64,000 nt of DNA from Chitinophagales bacterium (GTDB taxonomy: Bacteria; Bacteroidota; Bacteroidia; Chitinophagales; Chitinophagaceae): assembly GCA_013298665.1 (NCBI GenBank), contig JAAFIK010000022.1, forward strand, positions 1 through 64,000, written 5' to 3'. Positions 27,363 through 37,300 of the stretch are shown here, in pieces (position 1 is the first letter of the stretch; each line of letters opens with the position of its first letter). The position numbers and the translations under genes were made by a program. The notes under the pieces were generated by a model, which saw only the letters and a program-made list of their open reading frames with translations, did no database searches and was not told the DNA's origin.

Positions 27363-27422
27363 TAACCGGTTATTGCCTGCGGCTATATAAAGCCAGTAGT
27401 TCCATCCTGCTACCCGCCCGGA

Positions 27423-28529
27423 CTACCTTGCAGGGCGTTCCCCCGGTTTTGTTCCGGCACGCCGTATATTCACCAGCCGCATCAGCATATCAAACCAGAA
27501 GGGTGCCCCCATAGAAATACATCCGGCTGTAATAAGCCAGCCGAGCAGGGCAAACAACCACTTCCATACCGTATCGCAGGTATCTTCACCACACAGGTCA
27601 GCCTTAAAAACAGCCTTGCTCCACCCGATAGGCAAACCAGTACTGCTAAGGGTTCTGAGCAGGGTATCTATCTGCCGGCGGCTCTGCCTGGTGTAATCTG
27701 CCGCTATACCGGCAATGCTGTCGGCCCACTTACGGTTGTTCTCCTGTATCCTGGCAGTATTACTGCTGTCGGCACCGGATACCTGACTGCTGAAATAAGC
27801 ATCCGCATTCTTTTTACGCTTTGCAAAAGCGCTATCCAGGTACCCGTTTACAATTTCAGGATGATCGACCAGGTTGCCCGCAACAGCTACCATACTGGCG
27901 CGGAGTTCAGCATTGGTATAAATGGCTTTAGAGAGCTTGATCACGTTCAGGTTGAAGCCAATCGCAAGTGCTACGGCAATGATGCGCAATGAAACAAGGA
28001 TATGCGATTCGTACCACCCGGTTACCCGTTGCATATAGCTGTTGAACCAGCCTTCTATTTTGCGTTGCAGGTCCTGGATATTGATGGAGGTATTGACCAG
28101 GTCTTCAATGATTTTACCAATATTGCCATTTGTCGTTTTAAAAGTGGTCAGTCCGGCTTTTACCTTAACAAAAAGGTCTCCCTCTGCATCTGCCGGAGCT
28201 TCTTTCGCTACAAGATCCATTATGGCTAATGCAAAATTGGCCGCAGGGATATAGGAAGGTTGCCGGTTTTTTTCTTTCATCAGGCTCTGTATCTGCGGAT
28301 GATCATAAAAGAGCCTGGTGAGGGGTGGGTTTCCCTCGTTAAGTTTACCACAAAGCCTGCGCCAGCCGGTAAAACCATAGCCATCAAACAACTGTGCCAT
28401 GGATTTCCAGAGCATATTACCCCTGAATTTCAGGTTGACTGAGATCAGTTCCTGTATAATGTAGGCGATGATGCTGAAAATGAGAAAGACCAATATTAAG
28501 GAGATGCCTGTTTCGAGAATACCGTTCAT
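27423..28529 (-). CDS. Membrane protein of unknown function
   Basis: 368 residues from the ATG at 28529 (the long frame extends 34 residues upstream without plausible content). An N-terminal membrane segment (ILETGISLILVFLIFSIIAYII), a central one (HILVSLRIIAVALAIGFNLNVI) and a C-terminal one (WKWLFALLGWLITAGCISM) are visible, with about 100 soluble residues between each. The end is basic (NIRRAGTKPGERPAR). I do not recognise the family. It lies 135 bases after the last NRPS-locus gene in the same direction, so co-transcription is possible but not shown. Confidence 0.6.
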   Translation of the reverse strand: MNGILETGISLILVFLIFSIIAYIIQELISVNLKFRGNMLWKSMAQLFDGYGFTGWRRLCGKLNEGNPPLTRLFYDHPQIQSLMKEKNRQPSYIPAANFALAIMDLVAKEAPADAEGDLFVKVKAGLTTFKTTNGNIGKIIEDLVNTSINIQDLQRKIEGWFNSYMQRVTGWYESHILVSLRIIAVALAIGFNLNVIKLSKAIYTNAELRASMVAVAGNLVDHPEIVNGYLDSAFAKRKKNADAYFSSQVSGADSSNTARIQENNRKWADSIAGIAADYTRQSRRQIDTLLRTLSSTGLPIGWSKAVFKADLCGEDTCDTVWKWLFALLGWLITAGCISMGAPFWFDMLMRLVNIRRAGTKPGERPAR

Positions 28530-28664
28530 GATGATGGTTGTTTTTATAAATGTCTGCGGCATTCCCGTTACCGGTTGCACTGCCGGTGCAAATATGTATA
28601 AAATAATGCAGCCCTGCAAGGGTGAAAACACGGGTTTCAGGTATTTTCACCCCCTTACCACCCG

Positions 28665-29507
28665 TCAGATGGCTTTCCGCATCTCATACTGCGATAAAAA
28701 AGGCTGCAGACCCATGCTGCGTAACAGTTCGTGCCCGGCAATCAGGGATTCATCAACATTGATTGTAATGAGTTCATTGCGGATACCTGCAGCAGTGGCA
28801 ATCAGGTCTGCCGCAATACCCCGGCGTCGTGCACCGGGTTCAACAGCAAGCTGGATGAGTTTGCCATTTTTTGTATTGAACAGCAGGAACCCCTTTACCA
28901 CATCGCCGTTTTGTGCTACAAGGGTAACCACCGCATCTCCCTGCCGCATTGCTGATGCAGTATTGTTTTGCCAGGTAGGTGGTGCTTCACCCCAGGCTTT
29001 GGCCCAACCGGTTACGTCATCCGTGGTTGCGCGGATCGTACAACCCGACCTCAGCGGCACGGGTCTTACCACTCCCTTATAGCAATCCACCTTTCTTTCG
29101 CGGGTAAACCCAACACTGCTGTATACACGTATGGCACGTTCGTTTGCTGTTACCACTTCCAGTACAGATTGGGCTACACCTGCTTCCCGGAGCAGGGGCA
29201 GCACAGCCGCATACATTTGCTGCGTAAGCTGTTGGCCACGATAGGCCGGCAATACGCCCGTCCCGCCGTTGTAGGCCGTTACCTGTCCATTGACGGTGTC
29301 AATTCCATGAAAAATAAATCCAATCAGTTCACCATCATCAAAGGCCCCGATGGAGCGGTCGTGCCGCATATTGTCTGCAATAAATTTGCCCGACAGTTGG
29401 TCTTCCGTAAGCTGCAGCGGCACAAAATAGTTGGCGAAGGCTTCATTAAAAACCCGGGTCAGGGTGGCATGTGGTACAGATGCTAAGGTTGAAAATTGTA
29501 TGGCCAT
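28665..29507 (-). CDS. GNAT N-acyltransferase, two-domain
   Basis: A 280-residue protein. The N-terminal half has the GNAT acetyl-CoA site GTGVLPAYRGQQLTQQMY. The C-terminal half has a second, LAVEPGARRRGIAADLIATA. Such tandem GNATs transfer acetyl or other acyl groups to amines. The start is two bases after the stop of the A-T-C NRPS gene, so it is the last gene of the NRPS operon and probably acylates the peptide or a precursor amine. It could alternatively give self-protection by acetylating the product. The choice between these is inference. Confidence 0.78.
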   Translation of the reverse strand: MAIQFSTLASVPHATLTRVFNEAFANYFVPLQLTEDQLSGKFIADNMRHDRSIGAFDDGELIGFIFHGIDTVNGQVTAYNGGTGVLPAYRGQQLTQQMYAAVLPLLREAGVAQSVLEVVTANERAIRVYSSVGFTRERKVDCYKGVVRPVPLRSGCTIRATTDDVTGWAKAWGEAPPTWQNNTASAMRQGDAVVTLVAQNGDVVKGFLLFNTKNGKLIQLAVEPGARRRGIAADLIATAAGIRNELITINVDESLIAGHELLRSMGLQPFLSQYEMRKAI

Positions 29508-29509
29508 AA

Positions 29510-32500
29510 TTAATTACTATTTGTTGTATTGCTATAAGGATATTGCTGCTCCAGCTTGTGCAGGTACGCACAAAATGTTGCTTCAAACCGTTGTTCAAAG
29601 TTAATACCGGGGAAGATATGGTCAACAGCAACGGCAATCTGTCCGCCCGTTGTACTGATGGACACGTTAACAGGAAAACGTTCCCGGTGAATGGTACCGG
29701 CATAAGGCATGATCACCGGTAAACCTGCCGCTTCCGGCTCAGTAATTTCCTGCCCGGGTACTATGTTGACAACCATTACCGGACGGGGTTGTGCGGCATC
29801 ATATACCATCGGCAGATGGGCGATGCCCCCGGATATATTTTCCCTGACCCGCTCCAGTTGAAGAAGGCCGTCAGGAAGAATGGCCGGAACCGTAACCGGC
29901 AGGTAATACAGCAGGTTAGCGGCTGTACCCGGGGTGTATTGCCCCCTGTCGCTTACCACGGCATGATAGGTAAATGCACCGCCGGGGAAAACAGCAGCCA
30001 TCGCCTGCTCAAAGGCCGCGAGCAACACATACTCAAGACTGGTGCCGCTTGCCGAGAGCCGCTTCTCCCAGGCGGCTTGCTGTACGGGATGGCACACGAA
30101 ACGATGCGCAACGAGCAGATCGCTGTCGAAAGCAGCAGGAACAGGCAGCGACCCGGGCAATACGGTTTTGCTGTACACTGTTTTCCAGTATGCGGCATGA
30201 ATGGCTGTCGTTTCCCGCTGAACAAGGGATTCCACCCCGGGTATGGCGGCGGCTGCATACGTTTCATTACGACTCAATGCCCGGTAAATCTGCCACAACT
30301 CTCCTATCCACTGCTGTGCAGTAACCCCATCGCATACAGACAGGTGGGTCATTAAAAGAAATACATACCGGTCATCTCCCCTATCGAGCAACCGGAACCT
30401 TACCAATGGTTTTGTCTTTTCAAATGGCATCCGGCTAAGAAGGGTGCATTGCTCCTGTACAGCTTCCTGATCCGGTGCTGCGATGTCAACCACGGCATAA
30501 TCGGGCAATTCCTTTGTGATCACCCGCTCCCAGCGTCCATCAGTATCCTGCAGGGCCATTTGAAAAAAGGGATGAGCTGCAGTAAGTATGGCCAATGCTT
30601 TTGGTAACAGATCTTTCTGTAAATGACCCTGTATATGAAAAGCATAAGGCATATTAAAATCTGCCCATTGCGATTCGCTGGCAGACCATTGCAATACCTG
30701 TTGCTGCAGTACAGACAAATGGCGGGGCAGCGCAGCAGGCGCATCCGCCTTTACGGTTGCCATTCCCTGTTTTTCAGCCATCAGCGCCCGGATACCGGGA
30801 ATCGTTGGTTGTGCCATGATCTCCCGAACATTAAGCAGTACGCCATTTTGCTTGTAAAGTTTGGCGATCATCTGTATCGCCTTCAGGGAAGATCCACCGG
30901 CCTGGAAGAACGAGGTTTCCCGGGTGATGTCGTTTGTTTTCAGCAAGGTCTTCCATACCTCACCGATGGCAATCTCCGTTTCATCAGTCAACGGCTCACC
31001 TCCTTTTACCGGCAGGGGGGCAATGGCCGCAAGTGCAGTTTTATCGACCTTGCCATTCGGTGTTGTGGGAAACTGCTCCAGGAGCAGGTACTGTGCGGGA
31101 TGCATATAGGCGGGCAGACAAGTGGCAAAATGCTGTTGCAGTGCAGCAACCGTTACCGGCTGGTGCATCGTCACATAAAGCGCCAGTTGCTCTTCACCGG
31201 CGGCATCCCTGCGCAAAAGGGCAATAGCCTCCCGAACAGCGGGATGGAGCAGGGCCGTTTTCTGTAATTCGGCGAGCTCAATACGGTTACCGTTAAACTT
31301 AACCATGTCATCCATGCGGCCGGCAAAATGAATATTGTTATGCTCATCATAATAACCCAGATCGCCCGTGCGGAACACCAGGTCTGCAAAATCGTTGTGC
31401 AGTGGATTTTGTATAAACTTTTCCCCGTTGAGGGCAGCATTGTTGTAATAGCCTTTGGTCATAAAAGGCGTCTTGATCATGATCTCTCCCGCCTCGCGTA
31501 CCGGACAAAGCATTTGTTCTTTAACCACCAATGCCACGGTATTGGATAAGGGCTGACCAAGCGGCACAATATCGCCATCGGCAAACTGCCCGCCATTAAG
31601 CGTATAAAATAATTTGGCCAGTGTGGTTTCGGAGGGGCCGTATAAGTTGACAAGCACCGGAGCCGGGCCAACCAATGCTTTCCAGGCATTTACATCTTTG
31701 CCATACAGGGGCTCGCCTGCAACAAGGATATGGCGCAGTGTCTGCAGACAATTGCACAAGGCAGGCGTATCCTGTAATGCAGCCATCAGCAACCGCAGGA
31801 ATGAGGGTACACAATGCATCAGTGTAACCCCTTCCTGCTGCAACCATTGCAGAAAGTGTGCGGGTTCCTGCTTTTCCTTTTCGCCGGGTATGCAGATGGT
31901 ACCTCCGGCCGCAAGTGGCACAAAGATGTCGCGCAGACTTACGTCAAAAGTGATGGGTGCCAGGAGACTGATCTTCGTTGATCCCCCAAGCCCGAACTGC
32001 TTCATCTCCCAGTGTACAAAGTGACTGAGACTTTTATGGCGCCCTTCTATGCCCTTGGGCTGCCCGGTTGAGCCGGAGGTAAACAGCAGGTAATTGCTGT
32101 TATCCCCGTCAAGCACAACACCCGGGTCTGTATCAGGCAAAGCCATGTCCGGCAAGTGACGCCCCGGTTCCCTGATGGCAAATGTACCGGCAGTGCAGGA
32201 AAGCACGAGCACCAACGGTGCAGGTGCTTCTCCGCAGCAGTTGACACAGGCATCGTACCAGCGGTCAAGTGTAAGCATAAACCGCGGTTGTGCTTCGGCA
32301 ATAAAACTACCCAGCCTTACAGGCGGATACGCTGCATCAAGCGGCAGGAATATACCGCCGGCTTTCATAATAGCCGTAATGGCTACGATATAAGGCGTAC
32401 AGGCAGTCATATAAACCCCTACCCTGTCTCCGGTTTGTAATCCACCGCGGAGGAGGGCATGGGCAAGCTGGTTGGCATAGCCGTCCAGTTGAGCATACGT

Positions 32501-32590
32501 AAGCTGCTGGTTGCCTTCTGCAACAGCAACCGATGTACCATGGGTTTCGGCCTGTAACTGTGTAATGTGGTGCAACAAATGTTTGTTCAT
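29510..32590 (-). CDS. Nonribosomal peptide synthetase, A-T-C
   Basis: 1026 residues. Residues about 1-480 are an adenylation domain (LFTSGSTGQPKG is motif A3, FDVSLRDIF A4, NLYGPSETT A5, YGDLGYYD-like FRTGDLGYYD A7, NGKVDK A10). The thiolation domain is at about 530-600 (FFQAGGSSLKAI, phosphopantetheine serine). The rest is condensation-like, but its HHxxxDG motif reads HLSVCDG near residue 748: the second, catalytic histidine is leucine. There is no thioesterase or reductase. My reading of the A-domain pocket is about D-V-R-H-L-A-L-L-A-K, which I cannot assign. The protein could be the starter (A first) or the last module, fed by the terminal C domain of the larger NRPS. Eight bases separate it from the methyltransferase gene. 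Confidence 0.93.
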   Translation of the reverse strand: MNKHLLHHITQLQAETHGTSVAVAEGNQQLTYAQLDGYANQLAHALLRGGLQTGDRVGVYMTACTPYIVAITAIMKAGGIFLPLDAAYPPVRLGSFIAEAQPRFMLTLDRWYDACVNCCGEAPAPLVLVLSCTAGTFAIREPGRHLPDMALPDTDPGVVLDGDNSNYLLFTSGSTGQPKGIEGRHKSLSHFVHWEMKQFGLGGSTKISLLAPITFDVSLRDIFVPLAAGGTICIPGEKEKQEPAHFLQWLQQEGVTLMHCVPSFLRLLMAALQDTPALCNCLQTLRHILVAGEPLYGKDVNAWKALVGPAPVLVNLYGPSETTLAKLFYTLNGGQFADGDIVPLGQPLSNTVALVVKEQMLCPVREAGEIMIKTPFMTKGYYNNAALNGEKFIQNPLHNDFADLVFRTGDLGYYDEHNNIHFAGRMDDMVKFNGNRIELAELQKTALLHPAVREAIALLRRDAAGEEQLALYVTMHQPVTVAALQQHFATCLPAYMHPAQYLLLEQFPTTPNGKVDKTALAAIAPLPVKGGEPLTDETEIAIGEVWKTLLKTNDITRETSFFQAGGSSLKAIQMIAKLYKQNGVLLNVREIMAQPTIPGIRALMAEKQGMATVKADAPAALPRHLSVLQQQVLQWSASESQWADFNMPYAFHIQGHLQKDLLPKALAILTAAHPFFQMALQDTDGRWERVITKELPDYAVVDIAAPDQEAVQEQCTLLSRMPFEKTKPLVRFRLLDRGDDRYVFLLMTHLSVCDGVTAQQWIGELWQIYRALSRNETYAAAAIPGVESLVQRETTAIHAAYWKTVYSKTVLPGSLPVPAAFDSDLLVAHRFVCHPVQQAAWEKRLSASGTSLEYVLLAAFEQAMAAVFPGGAFTYHAVVSDRGQYTPGTAANLLYYLPVTVPAILPDGLLQLERVRENISGGIAHLPMVYDAAQPRPVMVVNIVPGQEITEPEAAGLPVIMPYAGTIHRERFPVNVSISTTGGQIAVAVDHIFPGINFEQRFEATFCAYLHKLEQQYPYSNTTNSN

Positions 32591-32598
32591 GATGATGA

Positions 32599-33339
32599 TT
32601 ATGGCAGAGCAATGAGTGAAATAAAACGATTTTCCTGTGCGGTGGGTATAATTTTCCGGAAGCCGGCTTCCTGCAGCATACGCAGGGTATCGCTCAGCAG
32701 GGATTCCTGATCGCCTTCGCGGGCTTTTTCACGCCGGTCGTTACTGATGATACTGGCCAGCTTCAATTCCTCTATCTCAACATCAAGGTCATCAAGTCCC
32801 ATCATCGCTTTCAGTTTGCGTTGTATATCCCTGCAGGCAATATGCTCGAGTAGTGCATTGGTATAATCGTCTTCCGTACGAAAGAGATCAAAAAGAATAA
32901 ACATACCCCCGGGTTGAAGATGCCGGTGTATGTTCCTGTAAAGTATGGCCTTATCTGCATCCTTAAGGTGGTGTATGGCCAGGCAGGAAAATACGAGGTC
33001 AACCTGTGCAGCCAGTTTGCTGAAATCAATCTCTTCAAAGCGGGAAAGCAACCATTCTGTTTTCCGTTGTCCATCCTCCAGCTTTGCTTTTGCCCGGTCG
33101 AGCATTTCGGGTGCACCATCAATCAACTGTCCGCTGATACCCGGGAAACAACGGTAAATGGTTTCCGTAAAAAACCCGGTTCCACAGCCCAGTTCAATAA
33201 AGCGTGCGGGTATAAAATCTAAAAAATGCAGAATGTCTTCCAGCCAATGCCGGTGCAGCAAACGATTGCCCTTTTCAAAGGCGGCGTTATCATCGTAGTT
33301 ACTGGCTTTATCGCCACTGTATATCAAATGTGTATCCAT
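32599..33339 (-). CDS. SAM-dependent class I methyltransferase
   Basis: A 246-residue Rossmann-type methyltransferase. FIELGCGTGFFTETI is motif I (SAM binding); LVFSCLAIHHLKDADKAIL is the motif IV region, followed by GGMFILFDLF. It stands alone in the NRPS operon, 54 bases after the dioxygenase gene and 8 before the second NRPS. A tailoring role (O- or N-methylation of an amino-acid residue) is the natural inference. The acceptor atom cannot be read from the sequence. Confidence 0.85.
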   Translation of the reverse strand: MDTHLIYSGDKASNYDDNAAFEKGNRLLHRHWLEDILHFLDFIPARFIELGCGTGFFTETIYRCFPGISGQLIDGAPEMLDRAKAKLEDGQRKTEWLLSRFEEIDFSKLAAQVDLVFSCLAIHHLKDADKAILYRNIHRHLQPGGMFILFDLFRTEDDYTNALLEHIACRDIQRKLKAMMGLDDLDVEIEELKLASIISNDRREKAREGDQESLLSDTLRMLQEAGFRKIIPTAQENRFISLIALP

Positions 33340-33393
33340 ATCAATAAGTAAGTATTGTTGCAGGTGAATAATAAAATCGGGATATGGTGCTGT

Positions 33394-34359
33394 TTACTCC
33401 ATCGCCACCAGTATCTTCCGCTCGCCGGTATAAGGCATACGGCCATGGCTCACCAGGATATTATCCACGAGCAGCAGATCCGATTGCTGCCAGGGTGTAA
33501 GCACACGCTTACTGTCGGCAAGCGCCCTTATTTCCCGGATATCGTTCTCATCAATCGGGCTGCCGTCGCCAAAGCAGCCATACATCGGCAGGCTGTTTAC
33601 ATCATTATTGTGCATCATCATCAGCATATCATATATGTCTTCGGGCAGGTGGCTCGGGTGAAACTGGTCAACCTGGTTAAACCATACTTCCTCTCCGGTT
33701 ACAGGATGTTTAATCGTAGCGGGCCGGTCCTGTATCAGTTGCAGCATATCATCTTCTTTCCAGGCAAACCGGATATTATTGTTGCGGCAGAACGTTTCCA
33801 CCACCTCGCGGCTGTCCGTTTCATACGTTTCCTGCCAGGATGGCCCGGCTCCCTGCCCGCCATGTACATTGCGGATATAACGGACACCTTTCTTACGGAA
33901 AGTATCCAGCAAATCCGGACGCATAGCCCGGAGGATATTGCGGCAATCGGCAATGGGTGTTTCTCCACCACCACCCGGGGGAATAATACAGCAGAAAAAA
34001 AGCTTATCCGGCCAATTGGCAGAATAGGACAACTCATTGTGCAGGGTGATGTAATAATCCGCATCATATTCGGTGGACGTGTAGATATTGGATTGCAGTT
34101 TGGAGCGCGGTGAAAACCCATCGGTATAAGATTTGAGCTTATGAGTAACCCCATCCAGTACATAATTGAACTGGTCAATATCCCTGATACCGGTATGGCG
34201 GAAAAGCACAGCGCCATGTACCCGCAGCCGCTCGTCGATCATTACCGTATTTGCCTGGTACCATGCGGTAAAGGACTCAACGGATACAGCGGGATCAAAG
34301 ACATACTGGTACGGCGTTCCCGGCGTTTCAGTAAAAAAAAGGTTTGTTGTTGCAGTCAT
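33394..34359 (-). CDS. SyrP-like Fe(II)/2-oxoglutarate-dependent dioxygenase (TauD/TfdA family)
   Basis: 321 residues from the ATG at 34359, 17 bases after the large NRPS stop; the longer frame runs back into the NRPS gene in another frame. The iron-binding HxE is in ITLHNELSYSANWPD (not HxA, so a hydroxylase, not a SyrB2-type halogenase), and the distal histidine and 2-oxoglutarate arginine are in LVSHGRMPYTGERKI. The sequence RSKLQSNIYTSTEYDADYYI and PPGGGGETPIADCRNILRAM matches the SyrP/AmbC-D sub-group, which hydroxylate amino acids held on an NRPS carrier protein. Place and sequence indicate it hydroxylates a residue of this peptide. Confidence 0.88.
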   Translation of the reverse strand: MTATTNLFFTETPGTPYQYVFDPAVSVESFTAWYQANTVMIDERLRVHGAVLFRHTGIRDIDQFNYVLDGVTHKLKSYTDGFSPRSKLQSNIYTSTEYDADYYITLHNELSYSANWPDKLFFCCIIPPGGGGETPIADCRNILRAMRPDLLDTFRKKGVRYIRNVHGGQGAGPSWQETYETDSREVVETFCRNNNIRFAWKEDDMLQLIQDRPATIKHPVTGEEVWFNQVDQFHPSHLPEDIYDMLMMMHNNDVNSLPMYGCFGDGSPIDENDIREIRALADSKRVLTPWQQSDLLLVDNILVSHGRMPYTGERKILVAME

Positions 34360-34375
34360 ATGTTTTGTTGTTCTT

Positions 34376-37300
34376 TTAAAAATCGTCGTCAACCACCTGC
34401 GTGGCAGCGTGCAGCCTTTGCTGGTGCTGGTCACCGGCACCGGCCGTGTTTGCGATAAGGTATTCCCCTGCCGGCAGTGCAGGGTCCGCAGCAGCAAGCG
34501 TCGTGGCGAGCCGGCAAAAATCCTCTGCCAATTGCCGGATGGCTGCGGCATCATATACCGCAGTGGCAAAATGAATATCCATTGTCACCTGCTCACCATC
34601 ATCGGTAAAATACCACCAGAGCGGATCTTTTACCCTTTGCACGGGTGCAGGTACGGGTGTTGCCCGCAGCGGCAGTACCGGTTCATTATCCGGTTCTGTA
34701 TAACGGCTTCGCTGATATGTCATACCCGTTTCATGCAGGGTACGTTCCTGTAACAGCCGTTTGGCTTCACCCAGAAAACCCAGCACTTCATCAAAAGGAT
34801 AGCGCTGGTGCTGCAGTGCCCCGATCACCATTTTCTTCACCTGCTGACAATAGCCGGAAATGGTTGCATTGCCGTCAAATACGATCCGCAGGTAATAGGT
34901 ATTCAGAAAATAGCCCATCATCTGCTCCAGGTCCTGGTGTACCCGGCCGGCAGATACGCCGGCCAGCAACAAATCCGGCTGCCGTCCGTAACGGTATTTG
35001 AGCAGGAACATTACCGCAACGAGGTAGGCATACATACTCATCCGTTGCTGCTCCAGGAAGAGCGTTATGTGTTCATCCCGGCACAGTTGAAACACAAGAT
35101 TCGTGCCTGCGGGATCCGTAAATGTTTCTGTCAAACGCAGGCCTGCAAAAGCTTGCTGGGGATATACACCCGATAATTGGTTGCGCCAGTAACCGGCAGC
35201 GGCAGTAAACTCGGGTCCCTTACACCATTCATGCATCCAGCAGGCATAATCGCGGTATTGCCTTTGCAGTGGCTGTAATGCGGGGGTATTGCCCGTTTGC
35301 AACCGCGCGTATTGCTTCACCAGCTCTCCGATGAACAGTTCGAGTGTCCATCCATCGCTGATGAGGTGGTGCATCGAGATAAAGAAAGTATATACGCCTG
35401 TACCCGTTTTACAAAGATTGATACTGAAAAGCGGCCATTGTCCCGGATCAAAGCCGTCATCCGCATACCGGTCACCGGTATGCAGGGAAAAGCGGGTTTT
35501 CGTTGCGGACAGTACCACCTGCCGGGGAACGCCATCCACCACCCGGAACAGGGTACGCAGTATGTCGTGACGGTCAACCATTGCCTGTACGGCTGTCTCC
35601 AGTAATGCGGGATCAGGTTCCCCGTGCAGTTCCGCCAGGGCCGATATGGTATCGGCCTCCCTGCCGTTGCCGTGCTGTATCTTCAGCCAGAAGCTGAGCT
35701 GCGCAGGCGAAAGGGGATCGCTTGCGGTTGCCGGCTGTACGGGTATCCGCTCATAAAGGGCATAAGGTGCTGCATCTATAAAGGCGGCCATATCCAGCAG
35801 TACCGGGTGCCCGAAAATGTCTTCTATGGTCATGGCACAGTTGAACTGCTCACGGATGCGGTTGAGCAATACCGTAGCCGTAAGCGAGTGCCCGCCGGCG
35901 GTAAAGAAATCAGTTGCCGGTGCCGTAATGGGGTGGTTGAGCAGGTCAGACCAGACAGCTTGCAGACCGGGCAAAGAAACGGGCATCACCATTTCCCCTG
36001 TATCGGGCAGTGCTGTCTCAGTCAGCAGCATAACCTGCGCCCTGTCGATTTTGCCATTTTTATTCAACGGAAGTACCTCCACCGGTGTATAGACAACAGG
36101 CACCATAAATACCGGCAGGAACTGTTTACACCAGTTGCTCAGGGCAATGGGTGCAATGGCTGTATGTACGGTATACACTGCATGGAGCGCATAACCTGCA
36201 GCAGCGGTTTTAATAGCGAGCACAATCACTTCCCGGATGGCAGCGTGCCGTGCAAGCACCTGTTCAATCTCCCCCGGCTCCACCCGGTTGCCATTAATTT
36301 TTACCTGCTGGTCCTTCCTGCCCATATACTGCAGCACACCTTCGGCGGTATAGCGTACCTGGTCGCCCGTACAAAAAAGTTCCTGACCGTCTGCAACGGC
36401 AATACGGGTTGTTTTATGCAATGGAATGGCCGGATCAATATACCGGTTGAATAAGTTGGCTCCGCTGATGCAGAGCATACCTGTAGCGCCAGGCGGCACT
36501 TCCTGAAAGTCTTCGTCAAGCACCCAGGCCTGGTTGTTGGCAATGGGCAAACCGATGGGCTGCCAGGTTCCGGGCAGCCCCTGCCTGCCATTGCAGGTAT
36601 GGGCGGTCACCACATGCGTTTCCGTTGGTCCATAATGGTTATGCAGTTGAACCTCTGGATTTGCAGCGAGGTAAGCGGCGAGTTCGGGTGGCATCACCAG
36701 TTGTTCGCCATACGTGATGATGTGCTGCAGCCTTAATGCCTCCAGTTTCAGCGAACCTGTTGCCGCCACAAAGGCACGCAATACGGCAAAGGGGAGCGAC
36801 AATATGGTGATGCGTTCTGCAAGGATAAAATCGTACAATGCAGCGATGTCTTTACGGATATGTGGTGGCGGAATGCAGAGCGTCAACCCCGAAGCCAGGG
36901 CAAAAGCGATGTCCTGTACAGATACATCAAAAGAGATGGCCGCAAACTGCAGGTAACGGCTCCCGGGCAGGGCAGTGATTGTTTCCCTTTCCCAGCCAAT
37001 AAGGTTGGCGATTGTGCGGTAGGTTTGCAGGATGCCTTTCGGTGTTCCCGTTGTACCCGAGGTATAAAGCGCAAAGGCATCGGTTTCCGGTGCGGTATGT
37101 TCCTGAACAACCCCGTTGCTTATCCCGCTGAGCAATTCGTTGATATTGACGGTTACAGCACCCTGTACACCATCGGTTTCATCATCGGTAATGATATACC
37201 GCGGGGCAGCTTCTGCAATGATAAAATCGCGGCGTTGCGCGGGAAGCTGCGGATCAATGGGCAGGTAACAGGCACCCATCCTGAATATGGCCACCTGCAT

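Noticed and set aside
33394..34359. Dioxygenase as a SyrB2-type halogenase, suggested by the nearby threonine module
   Set aside because: The iron-binding motif is HxE (HNE), whereas halogenases have alanine or glycine at the acidic position.
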